A stretch of 64,000 bases of DNA, from contig NZ_SHKW01000001.1 of the NCBI RefSeq assembly GCF_004217555.1, positions 3,472,001 through 3,536,000 on the forward strand, read 5' to 3'. Within the stretch, counting starts at the first letter, position 1, and each line of letters opens with the position of its first letter. This stretch comes from Edaphobacter modestus. GTDB taxonomy: Bacteria; Acidobacteriota; Terriglobia; Terriglobales; Acidobacteriaceae. Shown here in pieces: positions 1-9,816 of the stretch. The notes beneath the pieces were generated by a model. That model did no database searches. It was not told the origin of the DNA and saw nothing but the letters and a program-made list of their open reading frames with translations. The position numbers and the translations under genes are program-made.

Positions 1-117
1 TTTCGAGACGAAAGTTTTCATTACGCGGCCTTTGCAGGGTTCGAGGAAACGAGAGTCACCGGTTACTATCCTTCTTCCAGAAAGGTAACCATTCACGCGC
101 AAATCCATGATCGCTGA
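1..117 (+). CDS. 3' end of an unidentified gene (partial)
   Basis: The first frame is open from the window edge to a TGA at 115-117, giving about 38 residues ending in HAQIHDR. The composition (FHYAAFAGFEETRVTGYY) looks protein-like, and the reading ends just before the converging ruvB stop at 127. Only the C-terminus is present and I do not recognise the family. A short chance frame cannot be excluded. Confidence 0.4.
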   Translation, partial: FRDESFHYAAFAGFEETRVTGYYPSSRKVTIHAQIHDR

Positions 118-126
118 AGGGAAGTC

Positions 127-1194
127 CTAGAACAGGCTTAGCTTCCGAGGCATCTCGATCCCGAGATGTTCATATGCCAGCCGCGTCGCCACTCGTCCTC
201 GAGGCGTGCGATCCAGAAAGCCGATCTGGATCAGAAACGGCTCATACACCTCTTCGAGCGCGTCCTGCTCTTCGGCCAGCGCCGCCGCCAGTGTGTTCAG
301 CCCAACCGGTCCGCCATCGTACTTCTCGATAATCGTCCGCAGCAGCCGCCGGTCCAGCTCGTCGAAGCCATGGGCATCCACCTCCAGCATCTCCAGGGCC
401 TTCTGTGCCGTCTCGCGGTCGATCTTTCCCGCCGCCCGCACCTGCGCATAATCGCGCACGCGCCGCAGCAGGCGGTTGGCAATACGGGGGGTTCCTCTTG
501 AGCGCATCGCGATCTCGGCTGCGCCATCCCGATCGATCGGCACATTAAGCACTTCAGCCGAGCGTTCGACCACGAACCTGAGTTCGTCGTCGTTATAAAA
601 CTCCAGCCGCAGCAGAATCCCAAACCGCGAGCGGAGCGGAGAGCTCAACAGACCGGGCCGCGTCGTCGCCGCCACAAACGTAAATGGCCTGATCTCCATC
701 ACGTGCGTGCGTGCCGCCGGCCCCTGCCCGATCATGATGTCCAGCTTGTAGTCCTCAAGCGCCGTATACAGCTTCTCCTCAAGCACCGGCTGCAGTCTGT
801 GAATCTCGTCAAGAAACAGCACCTGCCTCTCGCGCACGTTGGTCAGGATTGCCGTCAGATCGCCCTGAATCTGCAGCGCAGGTCCGCTCGTCTGCTGAAA
901 ACCCACTCCAAGTTCGTTCGCGATGATCGTTGCAAGCGTGGTCTTGCCCAATCCCGGTGGCCCGAAGAGCAGCACATGGTCCAGTGCCTCGCCGCGCGAC
1001 TTCGCCGCCTCCAGCGCAATCGCAAGCTGCTCCTTCGCCTTCGTCTGGCCAATAAACTCCATCAGCCGCGTCGGCCGCAGCTTCAGCTCGAACGCAGCGT
1101 CATCGTCCACGCGCCCCGCCGAGACCAGCCGGTCCGCATCGCCCTTCAATCCTTGATTCGGATCGATCTTCGCCTTGTTCTTCGGAAAATCCAC
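127..1194 (-). CDS. ruvB: Holliday junction branch migration ATPase RuvB
   Basis: RuvB is the hexameric AAA+ motor that, with RuvA, drives branch migration of Holliday junctions during recombinational repair in the cytoplasm. The 355-residue length is normal. Walker A GPPGLGKT lies at residues 78-85 and Walker B is VLFLDEIHR. The sensor region [17 protein letters not shown] and the C-terminal winged helix ([12 protein letters not shown], then [14 protein letters not shown]) follow in the expected order. The first ~35 residues are a little longer than in E. coli. No ruvA or ruvC is adjacent. The gene is read leftwards and its start faces a NIPSNAP gene 97 bp away. Confidence 0.97.
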   Translation of the reverse strand: MDFPKNKAKIDPNQGLKGDADRLVSAGRVDDDAAFELKLRPTRLMEFIGQTKAKEQLAIALEAAKSRGEALDHVLLFGPPGLGKTTLATIIANELGVGFQQTSGPALQIQGDLTAILTNVRERQVLFLDEIHRLQPVLEEKLYTALEDYKLDIMIGQGPAARTHVMEIRPFTFVAATTRPGLLSSPLRSRFGILLRLEFYNDDELRFVVERSAEVLNVPIDRDGAAEIAMRSRGTPRIANRLLRRVRDYAQVRAAGKIDRETAQKALEMLEVDAHGFDELDRRLLRTIIEKYDGGPVGLNTLAAALAEEQDALEEVYEPFLIQIGFLDRTPRGRVATRLAYEHLGIEMPRKLSLF

Positions 1195-1291
1195 TCATGG
1201 CGATAGTAAGGCGAAGAAAGCGCGGAAGCAACCGTTCCCCCGCGCGCGCATCGATCCCTCAGGACCGCCCTGCTGATATAACCGTAAACAA

Positions 1292-2077
1292 ATGGATCGA
1301 CGACAGATGATCACCGGTGCCGCCGCAATGTCCGCCCTGCTCTCCACCCCTGTCCGCGCAGCGGACACTTCAAAGTCTTTCCTCGAAATCACCACATGGC
1401 GACTGCACAACAGCCCTGAAGACCAGCTCCATCGCGTCTCTGACTACCTCGAAGCCGGCCTCTTCCCCGCGCTGACGCGTGCCGGAGCGAAGCCGGTAGC
1501 AGCATTCGCCAACCTCATCGGGCCGGATGGCCCCAGCCTCTTCAGCATCACCCAGTATCCCTCGCTCGGCGCCATGCAGGACGTACTCGCAAAACTCGCC
1601 GTGGACCAGCAATACGACAAGGCCTCGCAGACTCTCGGCGGCGGGAACGGAATGCCCTTTGTGACGATGGAAAGCACTCTGTTTCAAAACCTGTCGATTA
1701 TTCCCGAACCGATCCTCTCAAGCGACGCCTCCAGCCGCCCTCCACGCATCTTCGAGCTGCGGACGTATCAATCGCAGTCGATGGCCGCGCGCCAGAAGAA
1801 GGCCGCGATGTTCAATGGCGGTGAGATCGGAATCTTCCAGCGCCTCGGCATGCGTCCCGTCTTCATCGGCGAATCCATCATCGGCCAGCGCCAGCCGAAT
1901 ATCACCTACATGCTGTCCTTCGACAATCTCGATGGACGAGAGAAACTCTGGCGAGCCTTCGGCTCCGATCCGGAGTGGAAGAAGCTCAGCGCTCCGCCAG
2001 AATTGAAAGACGCACAGATCGTCGCCAACATCAGCAACATCATTCTGCGTCCGCTGCCGTTTTCGCCAATCCGTTGA
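1292..2077 (+). CDS. Exported NIPSNAP-family protein
   Basis: This 261-residue protein opens with a Tat-like leader: a twin arginine in MDRRQMITGAAAM and a likely cleavage after PVRA. Two ferredoxin-like NIPSNAP repeats follow, one beginning FLEITTWRLHNS and the other IFELRTYQSQSM, the second containing GEIGIFQRLGMRPVFIGE. NIPSNAP proteins are dimeric alpha/beta barrels with no agreed catalytic role in bacteria. Acidobacteria carry many exported two-domain versions. The gene stands alone between ruvB and a converging transporter gene. The family call is firm, the function unknown. Confidence 0.85.
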   Translation: MDRRQMITGAAAMSALLSTPVRAADTSKSFLEITTWRLHNSPEDQLHRVSDYLEAGLFPALTRAGAKPVAAFANLIGPDGPSLFSITQYPSLGAMQDVLAKLAVDQQYDKASQTLGGGNGMPFVTMESTLFQNLSIIPEPILSSDASSRPPRIFELRTYQSQSMAARQKKAAMFNGGEIGIFQRLGMRPVFIGESIIGQRQPNITYMLSFDNLDGREKLWRAFGSDPEWKKLSAPPELKDAQIVANISNIILRPLPFSPIR

Positions 2078-2141
2078 GACTGTCTTGGCGCAAGGCGAAG
2101 CGACGCGTCATACAACGACACCTGTTCTGCAGCATGGTTCC

Positions 2142-3719
2142 TTAATGAATGGCGATATCGCCGGCCGGAGCCTCGCCCGGCCGTTTCTTCTTCAGCAGGA
2201 AGGCTAGAGGGACCATGCCGCACGCCATCCACGCCAGCAGCCGGTAGACATCCTGGTAGCCCTGCATCCCTGCCTGGCGGAGAAGGTCCTGGTAGATAGC
2301 CGCCTGTGCCGCGTAGGTTCCCTCGGGCCCGCCCCCGAGGGCCCGGCTAAGCCCGCGTGTATATTCGACAAACTGCGGATTGGCGTAGTTCATATACTCC
2401 TGCAGACGCGCCTGGTGGAACATGGAGCGGTTCGTGACCAGCGCCCCCGTGACCGCAATGAAGATACTGCCGCCAATATTGCGGGCGAAGTTGATCAGCC
2501 CCGCAACCTGATTGCTCGCCTCGCGCGGAAGACCTATATACGCCGCATTTGTAATTGCGATGAACGCGAACGGGATCGGCAACACCTGAAGTACGCGCAG
2601 CCACGATGCGAAACCAAAGCTCATTCCAAGGTTCACGTGCGTCGAGCTGTAGTAGAACGCTCCGGCGAAGAAGGCGAACCCCAGAGCCGCGAGGATCCGG
2701 GCAGAAAACCTTCCGGTCGCGACCCCGGCAGCGGGCATCACCACCACCAGCGCCAGGCCGCCCATCGTCAGTGCTTCGCCGGCGTTGGTCGCGTTATAGC
2801 CTAGCAGGCTCTGCAGAAACTGTGGCTGCAGCACCGTCGCGGCATTGAGCACACCGCCTACCAGCATCATCAGAAAGCAACAGATCGCAAAGTTCCTGTA
2901 CTTGAAAAGCCGCAGATTGATGATCGGATTCTTGTGCTTCAACTCCCAGACAATCAGTCCCGTAATCCCTGCTACGAACATCGCGGCAAACACCCGAATG
3001 AACGTCGAAGCGAACCAGTCGTTCTCTTCTCCCTTGTCGAGCGCGATCTGCAGTCCCGCCATCGCAATCGTCAGCAGCCCCAGCCCGACATAATCGAGTC
3101 TTCGCGCACTCTTGGGGTCCGCCTTGATCCACGGCGGATCCTGCACCAGCCGCTGGACCAGAACGAGCGCCAGAACTCCAACCGGAAGGTTGATGTAGAA
3201 GATCCATCGCCACGAGTAGCTGTCCGTGATCCAGCCTCCCAGCGTCGGTCCGATCGATGGAGCCAGCACAGCGACAAGGCCGTAGAGAGCGAACGCGAGC
3301 CCGCGACGCTTCTCGTCGAAAGAGTCGGCCATGATCGCCTGTGCCATCGGTTGCAGGCCGCCTCCCCCCACGCCCTGCAGCACGCGGAAGATCAGCAGCG
3401 CCTCCAGCGACGGGGCGATGCCACACAGAAAACTCGCCACGGTAAAGATCACGATGCAAAGCTGAAAGAAATTGCGCCGTCCAATCACGCTCGAAGCCCA
3501 TGCTCCGATCGGTAGCACAACGGCATTGGAGACCAGGTAGCTGGTCAGCACCCACGTTCCCTGGTTCGTGCTCGCTCCCAGGCTTCCTGCAATATGGGGT
3601 AGGGCGACGTTGGCGATGGAGGTGTCCAGCACCTCCATAAAGGCAGCCAGCGCGACAGACGCGGCAATCGCCCAGGGGTTCGACTTCGGCTTCCATCTGC
3701 CATGTTCGGGCTCAGCCAT
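2142..3719 (-). CDS. DHA2-family MFS drug/H+ antiporter (EmrB/QacA type)
   Basis: A 525-residue inner-membrane protein with about 14 hydrophobic segments. After a charged N-terminus it has EVLDTSIANVALPHIAGSL, the DHA2 signature at the end of TM1. The antiporter motif C region reads VLAPSIGPTLGGWITDSYSWRWIF. These transporters exchange protons for hydrophobic drugs or metabolites and usually pair with a membrane-fusion protein (EmrA/HlyD). No such partner is next to it here, so it may work alone or with a distant EmrA. The substrate cannot be told from sequence. Confidence 0.93.
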   Translation of the reverse strand: MAEPEHGRWKPKSNPWAIAASVALAAFMEVLDTSIANVALPHIAGSLGASTNQGTWVLTSYLVSNAVVLPIGAWASSVIGRRNFFQLCIVIFTVASFLCGIAPSLEALLIFRVLQGVGGGGLQPMAQAIMADSFDEKRRGLAFALYGLVAVLAPSIGPTLGGWITDSYSWRWIFYINLPVGVLALVLVQRLVQDPPWIKADPKSARRLDYVGLGLLTIAMAGLQIALDKGEENDWFASTFIRVFAAMFVAGITGLIVWELKHKNPIINLRLFKYRNFAICCFLMMLVGGVLNAATVLQPQFLQSLLGYNATNAGEALTMGGLALVVVMPAAGVATGRFSARILAALGFAFFAGAFYYSSTHVNLGMSFGFASWLRVLQVLPIPFAFIAITNAAYIGLPREASNQVAGLINFARNIGGSIFIAVTGALVTNRSMFHQARLQEYMNYANPQFVEYTRGLSRALGGGPEGTYAAQAAIYQDLLRQAGMQGYQDVYRLLAWMACGMVPLAFLLKKKRPGEAPAGDIAIH

Positions 3720-3795
3720 TCGACCTCAATCCGTGGGCCGGAGAGATGGATAACCACAACAGGTTCAAACCATCTTGGACCTATCCGCAAACGCC

Positions 3796-5175
3796 CTAAG
3801 GTCTCAACTCCAGCAGCAGCACGCCATGCGGAGCAATCATCACTCCCTTAAGCCCGCCTTCCACAGCGCCCAGACTCTTCTGCGCCCAGACGTCCCTCAC
3901 CTTGTAACTTTTCTTTAGCAACCCGTAAGCCAGCCATGGCTTCGTCATCACAGCCACAGGCGAATCCCCTGCATTGAACAAAGCAAGATACTCTCTTTCA
4001 CCATCGACCTTCGTCGTCCACGCAATAAGATCCCGGTCCTGCCCCGCCAGCCGCTGCTCACCCCCGCGCTGGTCCATCGCCACGACATCAGCGTTCGTCA
4101 GCAGTGAGGCGGTCCAGTCATCCAGCTCCGTAAGATTCGCTCCAAGGAATAACGGGGATCGTGCAATCGCCCACAGCGTCATCATCGTCCTCTGCTCATC
4201 CTGGGTAAGCCGCGTCCTGCGGGGATCGCCATGTCCCGGTACCGGGCCCAGCGTTCCCAGCGGAAGCATGTCGGCATCCGGCCAGTTGCCGGGTTTCACA
4301 TGCGGAACCCAGCTCGCAAGAACCGCAAACTGGTTCTTCACTCCCTGCGGAAAGCGCTCGCTCTCCGGCCTCTCCCACCGATCCCACACATCGTCGGAGA
4401 TGCGCCAGAGCTGTGCGTTCGCTGCCACCTCCGCAAACTTGTCCAGCGGTGCCGGCCCCGGCGAAAGACTCAGCACCATCGCACGTCCCGTCTTCGCAAT
4501 CGCCCGATGAATCATCCTGATCTCATCGCCCTTGTACGGGTGCGAAGCGATGCAGTCCACCTTGAGATAGTCCACGCCCCAATCCGCGTACTGCCGCATC
4601 AGCGAGTCGTACCAGGCCTGTCCTGCCGCATTGTCCTTTACGCCGAAGTTATCCGGGTTCCACGGACATGTATCCGCTGTATCTGCCACCTCTGCCGCGC
4701 GAAACGCGCTTCCCGTCACAGGCGTATTCTGCTCCACCGCCTTCTTCGGTATGCCTCGGATGATGTGAATGCCGAACTTCAGCCCCAGCCCATGCACGTA
4801 GCTGCTCACCGGCTTGAACCCCGCCGACCCCGCCGCGCTGGCGAAACGATTCAGCGCCGGCTCATAGCGGCCGTTCGCATCCATGCGATACGCAAAGGCA
4901 TCTGCCTTCGGCTTCTGCGGGTTGAGCAGGTACCAGCCCTCGTCGACAACCGCATACTCATACCCCGCAGCCTTCAGACGCTTCGCCAGCACGTCCGCGT
5001 TGGCGCGAAACTGCGCCTCGTTGATCGTCAGCCCGTAAGAATCCCAGCTGTTCCAACCCATCGGCGGCGTCGACGCCAGTCTCTCCTGCGCCACACTGCA
5101 AGAGGAGGCGAGCAGTCCTGCCGTGATCGCGGTAATAACCCCGTATCGCTTCAGCAATCGAGAATCCTCCCGCAC
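3796..5175 (-). CDS. Secreted GH27 alpha-galactosidase-like glycosidase
   Basis: A 459-residue exported enzyme with a signal peptide ending near ASSCSVAQE, which may be a lipobox. The catalytic (beta/alpha)8 domain starts with STPPMGWNSWDSYG. GH27 retaining enzymes use two aspartates. The nucleophile is in DYLKVDCIASHP and the acid/base is probably in WRISDDVWDRWE. A C-terminal beta domain follows (REYLALFNAGDSPVAV). The protein is longer and more divergent than the second GH27 at 55596-56771, including a longer loop after the first helix. It probably removes terminal alpha-galactose, though related specificities such as alpha-N-acetylgalactosaminidase or beta-L-arabinopyranosidase are possible. 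Confidence 0.88.
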   Translation of the reverse strand: MREDSRLLKRYGVITAITAGLLASSCSVAQERLASTPPMGWNSWDSYGLTINEAQFRANADVLAKRLKAAGYEYAVVDEGWYLLNPQKPKADAFAYRMDANGRYEPALNRFASAAGSAGFKPVSSYVHGLGLKFGIHIIRGIPKKAVEQNTPVTGSAFRAAEVADTADTCPWNPDNFGVKDNAAGQAWYDSLMRQYADWGVDYLKVDCIASHPYKGDEIRMIHRAIAKTGRAMVLSLSPGPAPLDKFAEVAANAQLWRISDDVWDRWERPESERFPQGVKNQFAVLASWVPHVKPGNWPDADMLPLGTLGPVPGHGDPRRTRLTQDEQRTMMTLWAIARSPLFLGANLTELDDWTASLLTNADVVAMDQRGGEQRLAGQDRDLIAWTTKVDGEREYLALFNAGDSPVAVMTKPWLAYGLLKKSYKVRDVWAQKSLGAVEGGLKGVMIAPHGVLLLELRP

Positions 5176-5234
5176 CCCGGATCAACGGCAGTTCCCGCGG
5201 CCGATTCCAGCCAGCCGCGAAGCGACATCACTTC

Positions 5235-5717
5235 CTACATTCTCGAAGCCACAAACAGGCCGCCCGAGATCGCCAGCAGGTCCTCGATCACGGCGATCAC
5301 AAAGTCCGGCAGCTCCATCTGGGTCACAAGGCCATGGCGAATGTAGTATCCCGCAAAAGCTCCGCCAATGCCGCCTGCGGCCCCCAGCAAAGCACCCGCG
5401 ACCAGGCTCCTTCCGCCGCTCGCGGCCAGCGCGGCTCCGCACAAAGCTCCGGTAATCCCGCGCGCGCTCAGTCCTATCGCCGAAGTCCGCGCCGGTGTAT
5501 TGGGAAGCTTGTCCACAATCAGCTCTCCGATCGCGAGCAACGTAAAGATCGAGAGAGCAGCCATCGTGTTCAGGAACGCCAGCGGCGTCCCATCAAGATG
5601 GATCCAGTGCAGGTATGCCGCCGCACAAACAATGGCGGGAGCCATCATGGAGCGCAGACCGGCAACGCACCCAATCAAAAAGCAGAGCATAAGAACCGGA
5701 AAGACCATCTTCCTCAC
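5235..5717 (-). CDS. DUF4126-family small membrane protein
   Basis: This 160-residue, glycine- and alanine-rich integral membrane protein has about four hydrophobic segments. The N-terminal one contains GCVAGLRSMMAPAIVCAAAY and the C-terminal one GAAGGIGGAFAGYYIRHGL. This matches the DUF4126 family, for which no biochemical role is established. It lies between a GH27 gene and a GNAT gene on the same strand, with 59 bp to the GH27 start, so co-transcription is possible. Nothing here links its function to galactoside use. Confidence 0.75.
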   Translation of the reverse strand: MRKMVFPVLMLCFLIGCVAGLRSMMAPAIVCAAAYLHWIHLDGTPLAFLNTMAALSIFTLLAIGELIVDKLPNTPARTSAIGLSARGITGALCGAALAASGGRSLVAGALLGAAGGIGGAFAGYYIRHGLVTQMELPDFVIAVIEDLLAISGGLFVASRM

Positions 5718-5826
5718 GTCCTTTCCCCAAACGGACTGCAGCAGGCATTCTCGCCCAAACCTGGCGAGGAAGCAAAAACTTATCGCAGCCCTCCATACCG
5801 CTCACCCCTCTTCGCCGAAAATTCCG

Positions 5827-6321
5827 CTACAGCTCGCACTGCAGGATGGTAATGTCCTGGGGCTGCTCAAACTTCCATCCCGCGCTTCGCAGCAATCCAG
5901 CCTGCGAGAAGCCAAGAGCGCGATGCATCGCAACGGAAGACAGATTCTCTCCGCCGATCACTGCGACCATCTGCCTGCACCCTGCACCGCGGCAAGACTG
6001 CATCACCGCTTCCAGCAGCCGTCTGCCAATTCCGCGGCCCGCACAATCCGCGCGCAGGTAGATGGAATCTTCCACCGTAAACCGGTATCCGGCACGCGGA
6101 CGAAACGCCGTGGCATACCCGTAGCCCACAACCTCGCCCTCCTCCTCCGCCACCACGAACGGCAGACCCCGCTGCCGCACTTCGACCATGCGCCGGCCCA
6201 TCTCCACCCCATCGGGTGGCTCGAGTTCCATCGTGGAGGTACTCGACAACACATAAAAACGGTAGATCGCAGCGATTGCAGCCGCGTCCTCCAGGACAGC
6301 CTCACGCACGTTCACGGACAT
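5827..6321 (-). CDS. GNAT-family N-acetyltransferase
   Basis: A 164-residue cytoplasmic GNAT enzyme. The acetyl-CoA pyrophosphate-binding motif A is LRADCAGRGIGRRLLEAVM, matching the family R/Q-x-x-G-x-G/A pattern. The N-terminus (MSVNVREAVLEDAAAIAAIY) and AVIGGENLSSVAMHRALGF are typical of the phosphinothricin acetyltransferase-like (PAT/YncA) branch, which acetylates small amines or amino acids. The substrate is undetermined. Confidence 0.88.
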   Translation of the reverse strand: MSVNVREAVLEDAAAIAAIYRFYVLSSTSTMELEPPDGVEMGRRMVEVRQRGLPFVVAEEEGEVVGYGYATAFRPRAGYRFTVEDSIYLRADCAGRGIGRRLLEAVMQSCRGAGCRQMVAVIGGENLSSVAMHRALGFSQAGLLRSAGWKFEQPQDITILQCEL

Positions 6322-6389
6322 ACGACCACTCTACAATTCGCATCCCGCCTGTCCCCGCCGTAGGGCCCAAAATGCTAGGCTGAAGACCG

Positions 6390-7652
6390 ATGCACGTCCC
6401 GTCTCACCCTCTTCCCTCAGGCCGAGGCCGGCGCCTCCTCGCCGCACTGGCGCCCTCCATCCTGGCTGCCCTGCTGGCCTCGTGCGCCAGTCCCGGGCCG
6501 CCGAAGCCGCCCTCGCTCCACCTTCCCGAAGTCGTCACCGACCTCTCAGCCCAGCGCGTCGGCCAGGACGTTCATCTGCACTGGACCTCGCCCTCCCGCA
6601 CGACCGATAAGTCCGACGTATCCTCGCCGATGGTCGCCGAGGTCTGCCGCGATCCCCACCCGCAGCCGGAACCCGCAAAGTCCACATCAAAGCCCGCATC
6701 GTCTCCATCAAAGTCAACATCGAAGACATCAAAGCCCACATCGAAGCCAATCCGCAGCGCGCCGCTCCAGAGCATTCCAGGCTGCGACGTCGTCCTCCAT
6801 GTCACCATAAAGCCGGGAGTCACTGACGCCGACGACCGCCTTCCTCCCGCGCTCACTGCCGACCCGGTCGCCTTGTTGGGCTATAGAGTCCGCATTCTGA
6901 ATCCCCAGGGTCGTTCTGCGGGATTCTCGCAGGCTGCGCTGGCTCCGGCGGGCGCAGCGCCCCCGCCCGTCGCCGGACTCAAGGCGACCCCCGCCCGCAG
7001 CGAGGCCGTGCTCGAGTGGCAGCCGCTGGGCTCAGTCTCTCTCGTCGAGCTCGACCGGACCCTTCCCGAAACTCCAGCAGAAAAGGCCGCACCAAAGAAG
7101 AAGGCAGCCCTCGCTCTGCCCGACGAGCAGCCAACCGAGGTGCGGCTGCGCTCCGCAAAGGATGAGCCTCCACAGAACGACCCCGGTGGAATCCTCGATC
7201 ACACCGTTCTGCGCGGACAAAGTTACGTCTATCGCGCCCAGCGTATCCGGACCGTTGCGATCGCAGGCAAAAAGTTCGAGATCAGGGGAGCAGTCTCCTC
7301 TCCCTTCACCCTCGTGATGACAGACAGCTTCGCCCCCGCGACTCCAACCGGACTCGCCGCCATTCCCGGCGTAGAGGGCAACGTCGCGACCATCGATCTC
7401 TCCTGGCGGCCCAATGTCGAAGTCGACGTGGCCGGATATAACATCTATCGGCGTGAAGGCCCCTCCGGCAGCTTCAAGCGTCTCAACCCTGCACCCGTAA
7501 CCGGCCCGGCATTTTCCGACACCACTGCCCTCACCGGAAACACCTATACCTACCGGGTGACCGCTCTGGATACCACCGGCAACGAGAGTCCGCCCTCAAA
7601 CGAAGTTATCCAGACCGTAACGACGACCCCATTGAGTCACGATGCACCCTGA
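6390..7652 (+). CDS. Fibronectin type III domain lipoprotein
   Basis: A 420-residue predicted lipoprotein: the leader ends in the lipobox LLASC near residue 33. An N-terminal beta domain (VGQDVHLHWTSPSRTT) is followed by a Ser/Thr/Lys/Pro low-complexity tract at about residues 97-125, built of short SKSTSKP-like units. A second beta domain comes next, then a clear C-terminal Fn3 module (IDLSWRPNVEVDVAGYNIYR, then YTYRVTALDTTGNESPPS). Such modules mediate surface adhesion or protein contacts. The gene ends 30 bp before an FAH-family gene, so they may form an operon, although their functions look unrelated. Confidence 0.85.
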   Translation: MHVPSHPLPSGRGRRLLAALAPSILAALLASCASPGPPKPPSLHLPEVVTDLSAQRVGQDVHLHWTSPSRTTDKSDVSSPMVAEVCRDPHPQPEPAKSTSKPASSPSKSTSKTSKPTSKPIRSAPLQSIPGCDVVLHVTIKPGVTDADDRLPPALTADPVALLGYRVRILNPQGRSAGFSQAALAPAGAAPPPVAGLKATPARSEAVLEWQPLGSVSLVELDRTLPETPAEKAAPKKKAALALPDEQPTEVRLRSAKDEPPQNDPGGILDHTVLRGQSYVYRAQRIRTVAIAGKKFEIRGAVSSPFTLVMTDSFAPATPTGLAAIPGVEGNVATIDLSWRPNVEVDVAGYNIYRREGPSGSFKRLNPAPVTGPAFSDTTALTGNTYTYRVTALDTTGNESPPSNEVIQTVTTTPLSHDAP

Positions 7653-7682
7653 GCCACAAAATCAGCCACGAAAGGCACGACC

Positions 7683-8501
7683 ATGAAGTACTGCAAATAT
7701 CTCTCTCCCTCGGGCATCGCCCGGTACGCGTTCGTGAAGGAACAGGATGGCGCCTTCTGGGCCGTGGGCCCCATGGTCGCCCCCGAGGAAGACCTGGCTG
7801 TACGGCTCGCCGCGCTCGAAGACAGGTCAACCGAGGCGTTCGTCGCCGCCCCGTTGACGAGCCTCTCCCTGCTGCCACCCGTAACTCCCTCGAAGATCCT
7901 CTGCGTCGGACGCAACTACAGCGAGCACGCCGCCGAACTGGGCAACGAGGTCCCCAAGGAACCGCTCCTCTTTCTCAAGCCCCCATCTTCCCTGCTCGCA
8001 TCCGGCCATACCATTCGGATGCCCGCGTTATCGAAGCGTGTGGACTACGAGGGCGAGCTCGCCATCGTCATCGGACGCCGCTGTCGCAGCCTCGGTCCCG
8101 ACGAAGACGTGCGCCAGTACATCCGGGGCTACACCATCGTGAACGACGTCACCGCCCGCGATATCCAAAAGTCCGATGGCCAGTGGACGCGAGGCAAAGG
8201 CTGGGACACGTTCTGTCCCTCCGGCCCCTTCGTCTCCGACGAGATCGATCCCCTCAACGGCACCTCCGTCAGCGTAACCACACGCCTGAACGGCGCGGTA
8301 AAGCAGAACGGATCGACCGCCGACCTGATATTCCCCATCGATTTCCTGCTGCGATATATCACCGCCTTCACCACCCTCGAGCCCGGCGACCTTATCCCGA
8401 CCGGAACACCCTCCGGAGTAGGTCCCGTCCAGCCAGGCGATACCGTCGAGGTGGAGGTCACCGGCCTCGGGGTCCTCAGAAATACCGTAGCCGCCGACTA
8501 A
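7683..8501 (+). CDS. Fumarylacetoacetate hydrolase family protein
   Basis: This 272-residue protein has the FAH C-terminal fold. The signature ILCVGRNYSEHAAELGNE is followed by FLKPPSSL, and the metal-binding acidic residues are in VDYEGELAIVIGR and TIVNDVTARDIQ. The tail GDLIPTGTPSGVGPVQPGD is characteristic. Members are Mg2+-dependent hydrolases, decarboxylases or isomerases in aromatic or ketone-acid catabolism (for example 2-hydroxyhepta-2,4-diene-1,7-dioate isomerase or acylpyruvase). No catabolic operon surrounds it, so the substrate is open. Confidence 0.93.
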   Translation: MKYCKYLSPSGIARYAFVKEQDGAFWAVGPMVAPEEDLAVRLAALEDRSTEAFVAAPLTSLSLLPPVTPSKILCVGRNYSEHAAELGNEVPKEPLLFLKPPSSLLASGHTIRMPALSKRVDYEGELAIVIGRRCRSLGPDEDVRQYIRGYTIVNDVTARDIQKSDGQWTRGKGWDTFCPSGPFVSDEIDPLNGTSVSVTTRLNGAVKQNGSTADLIFPIDFLLRYITAFTTLEPGDLIPTGTPSGVGPVQPGDTVEVEVTGLGVLRNTVAAD

Positions 8502-8614
8502 ATCCAGTCCCTGCAACACCCTGGGGTCGCCTCCGCTGGCGCACCCCCCAGAAGAGGGCCCGCGCAACGCGTTCGACCTTGATAAAATCAAACTAAGCAG
8601 CGAAGGAGCGCACA

Positions 8615-9610
8615 ATGGCATCGATTCTCGAACAGCTTCGTAGCATGACGACCGTGGTCTCCGACACCGGTGATATCAACTCCATCAAACAGTTCAAGCC
8701 AACGGACTCGACCACCAACCCCTCTCTCATCCAGGCAGCCGCCGGCATGCCCGAGTATCAGTCCATCGTCGACGACGTACTCCAGCAAGCGCGTAAAGAC
8801 GCCGGTCCCAGCGCCTCCGATAAGGAAGTGGCCGCGCTCGCCTTCAAGTCGCTCGCCGTTGCCTTCGGCAGAAAGATTCTCGAAATCGTTCCCGGCCGCG
8901 TCTCCACCGAAGTCGACGCCCGCCTCTCCTACGACACCGAGAAGTCCCTCGAAACTGCCCGCGACATCATCGCCCAGTACGAGAAAGCAGGCATCTCCCG
9001 CGAGCGCATCCTCATCAAGCTTGCCTCCACCTGGGAGGGCATTCGCGCCGCCGAGATCCTGGAGAAGGAAGGCATTCACTGCAATATGACCCTTCTCTTC
9101 GGCATGCACCAGGCCATCGCCTCCGCCGAAGCCAAGGTCACCCTCATCTCGCCGTTCGTCGGGCGCATCCTCGACTGGTACAAGAAAGACACCGGCAAGG
9201 ACTACACCCCCGCCGAAGATCCCGGCGTGAAGTCGGTAACAACCATCTACAACTACTACAAGCGCTTCGGCTACAAGACCGTGGTCATGGGCGCAAGCTT
9301 CCGCAATACCGGCGAAATCATCGAGCTCGCCGGATGCGATCTTCTCACCATCGCCCCCAAGCTGCTGGGTGAGCTCGAAGCCGCGCAGGGAACCCTTGAG
9401 CGCAAGCTCGACCCGGCAAAGGCCAAGGACCTGAAGATCGAGAAGATCGCCGTGGACAAGGAGACCTTCGACAAGATGCACGCCGCCGACCGCATGGCCA
9501 GCGACAAGCTCAAGGAAGGAATCGAGGGCTTTTCGAAGGCGCTCGAGGAGCTGGAGAAGACTCTCGAGAAGCGCCTCGCCGAGATCAGCGAACCCGCTGC
9601 CGCCCGGTAA
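8615..9610 (+). CDS. tal: Transaldolase
   Basis: A 331-residue class I transaldolase of the TalA/TalB length class. It is a cytosolic pentose-phosphate enzyme moving a dihydroxyacetone unit from sedoheptulose 7-phosphate to glyceraldehyde 3-phosphate. The N-terminal motif [10 protein letters not shown] and the Schiff-base lysine motif [12 protein letters not shown] are both present, as is [11 protein letters not shown]. The ATG follows AAGGAGCG, a good ribosome site. A strong hairpin with a T-run lies 43 bp downstream. Confidence 0.97.
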   Translation: MASILEQLRSMTTVVSDTGDINSIKQFKPTDSTTNPSLIQAAAGMPEYQSIVDDVLQQARKDAGPSASDKEVAALAFKSLAVAFGRKILEIVPGRVSTEVDARLSYDTEKSLETARDIIAQYEKAGISRERILIKLASTWEGIRAAEILEKEGIHCNMTLLFGMHQAIASAEAKVTLISPFVGRILDWYKKDTGKDYTPAEDPGVKSVTTIYNYYKRFGYKTVVMGASFRNTGEIIELAGCDLLTIAPKLLGELEAAQGTLERKLDPAKAKDLKIEKIAVDKETFDKMHAADRMASDKLKEGIEGFSKALEELEKTLEKRLAEISEPAAAR

Positions 9611-9652
9611 ACAGATTTTGACACTCCGGAATGAGAATTTGAGTTACTTTCA

Positions 9653-9686
9653 AAAAAAGACCGCGTTCAGGGACGCGGTCTTTTTT
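9653..9686 (+). terminator. Rho-independent terminator after tal
   Basis: The 14-base arms 9653-9666 and 9673-9686 are perfectly complementary around a 6-base loop. The stem core is GACCGCGT/ACGCGGTC. Its A-tract and T-tract ends make it look bidirectional, but only tal transcription reaches it. Confidence 0.93.
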
Positions 9687-9816
9687 CTAACAGCTGAAAC
9701 TGTTCTCCCCAAGCCGCACAGAACCGGAAGGATGCAGAGGCAGAACGCCCGCTGACCGCGCCCTCGTCCCTCCAGACAAAACGCAGGAGTCTCCCTGGAA
9801 ATGGTGGAAAATAAGG

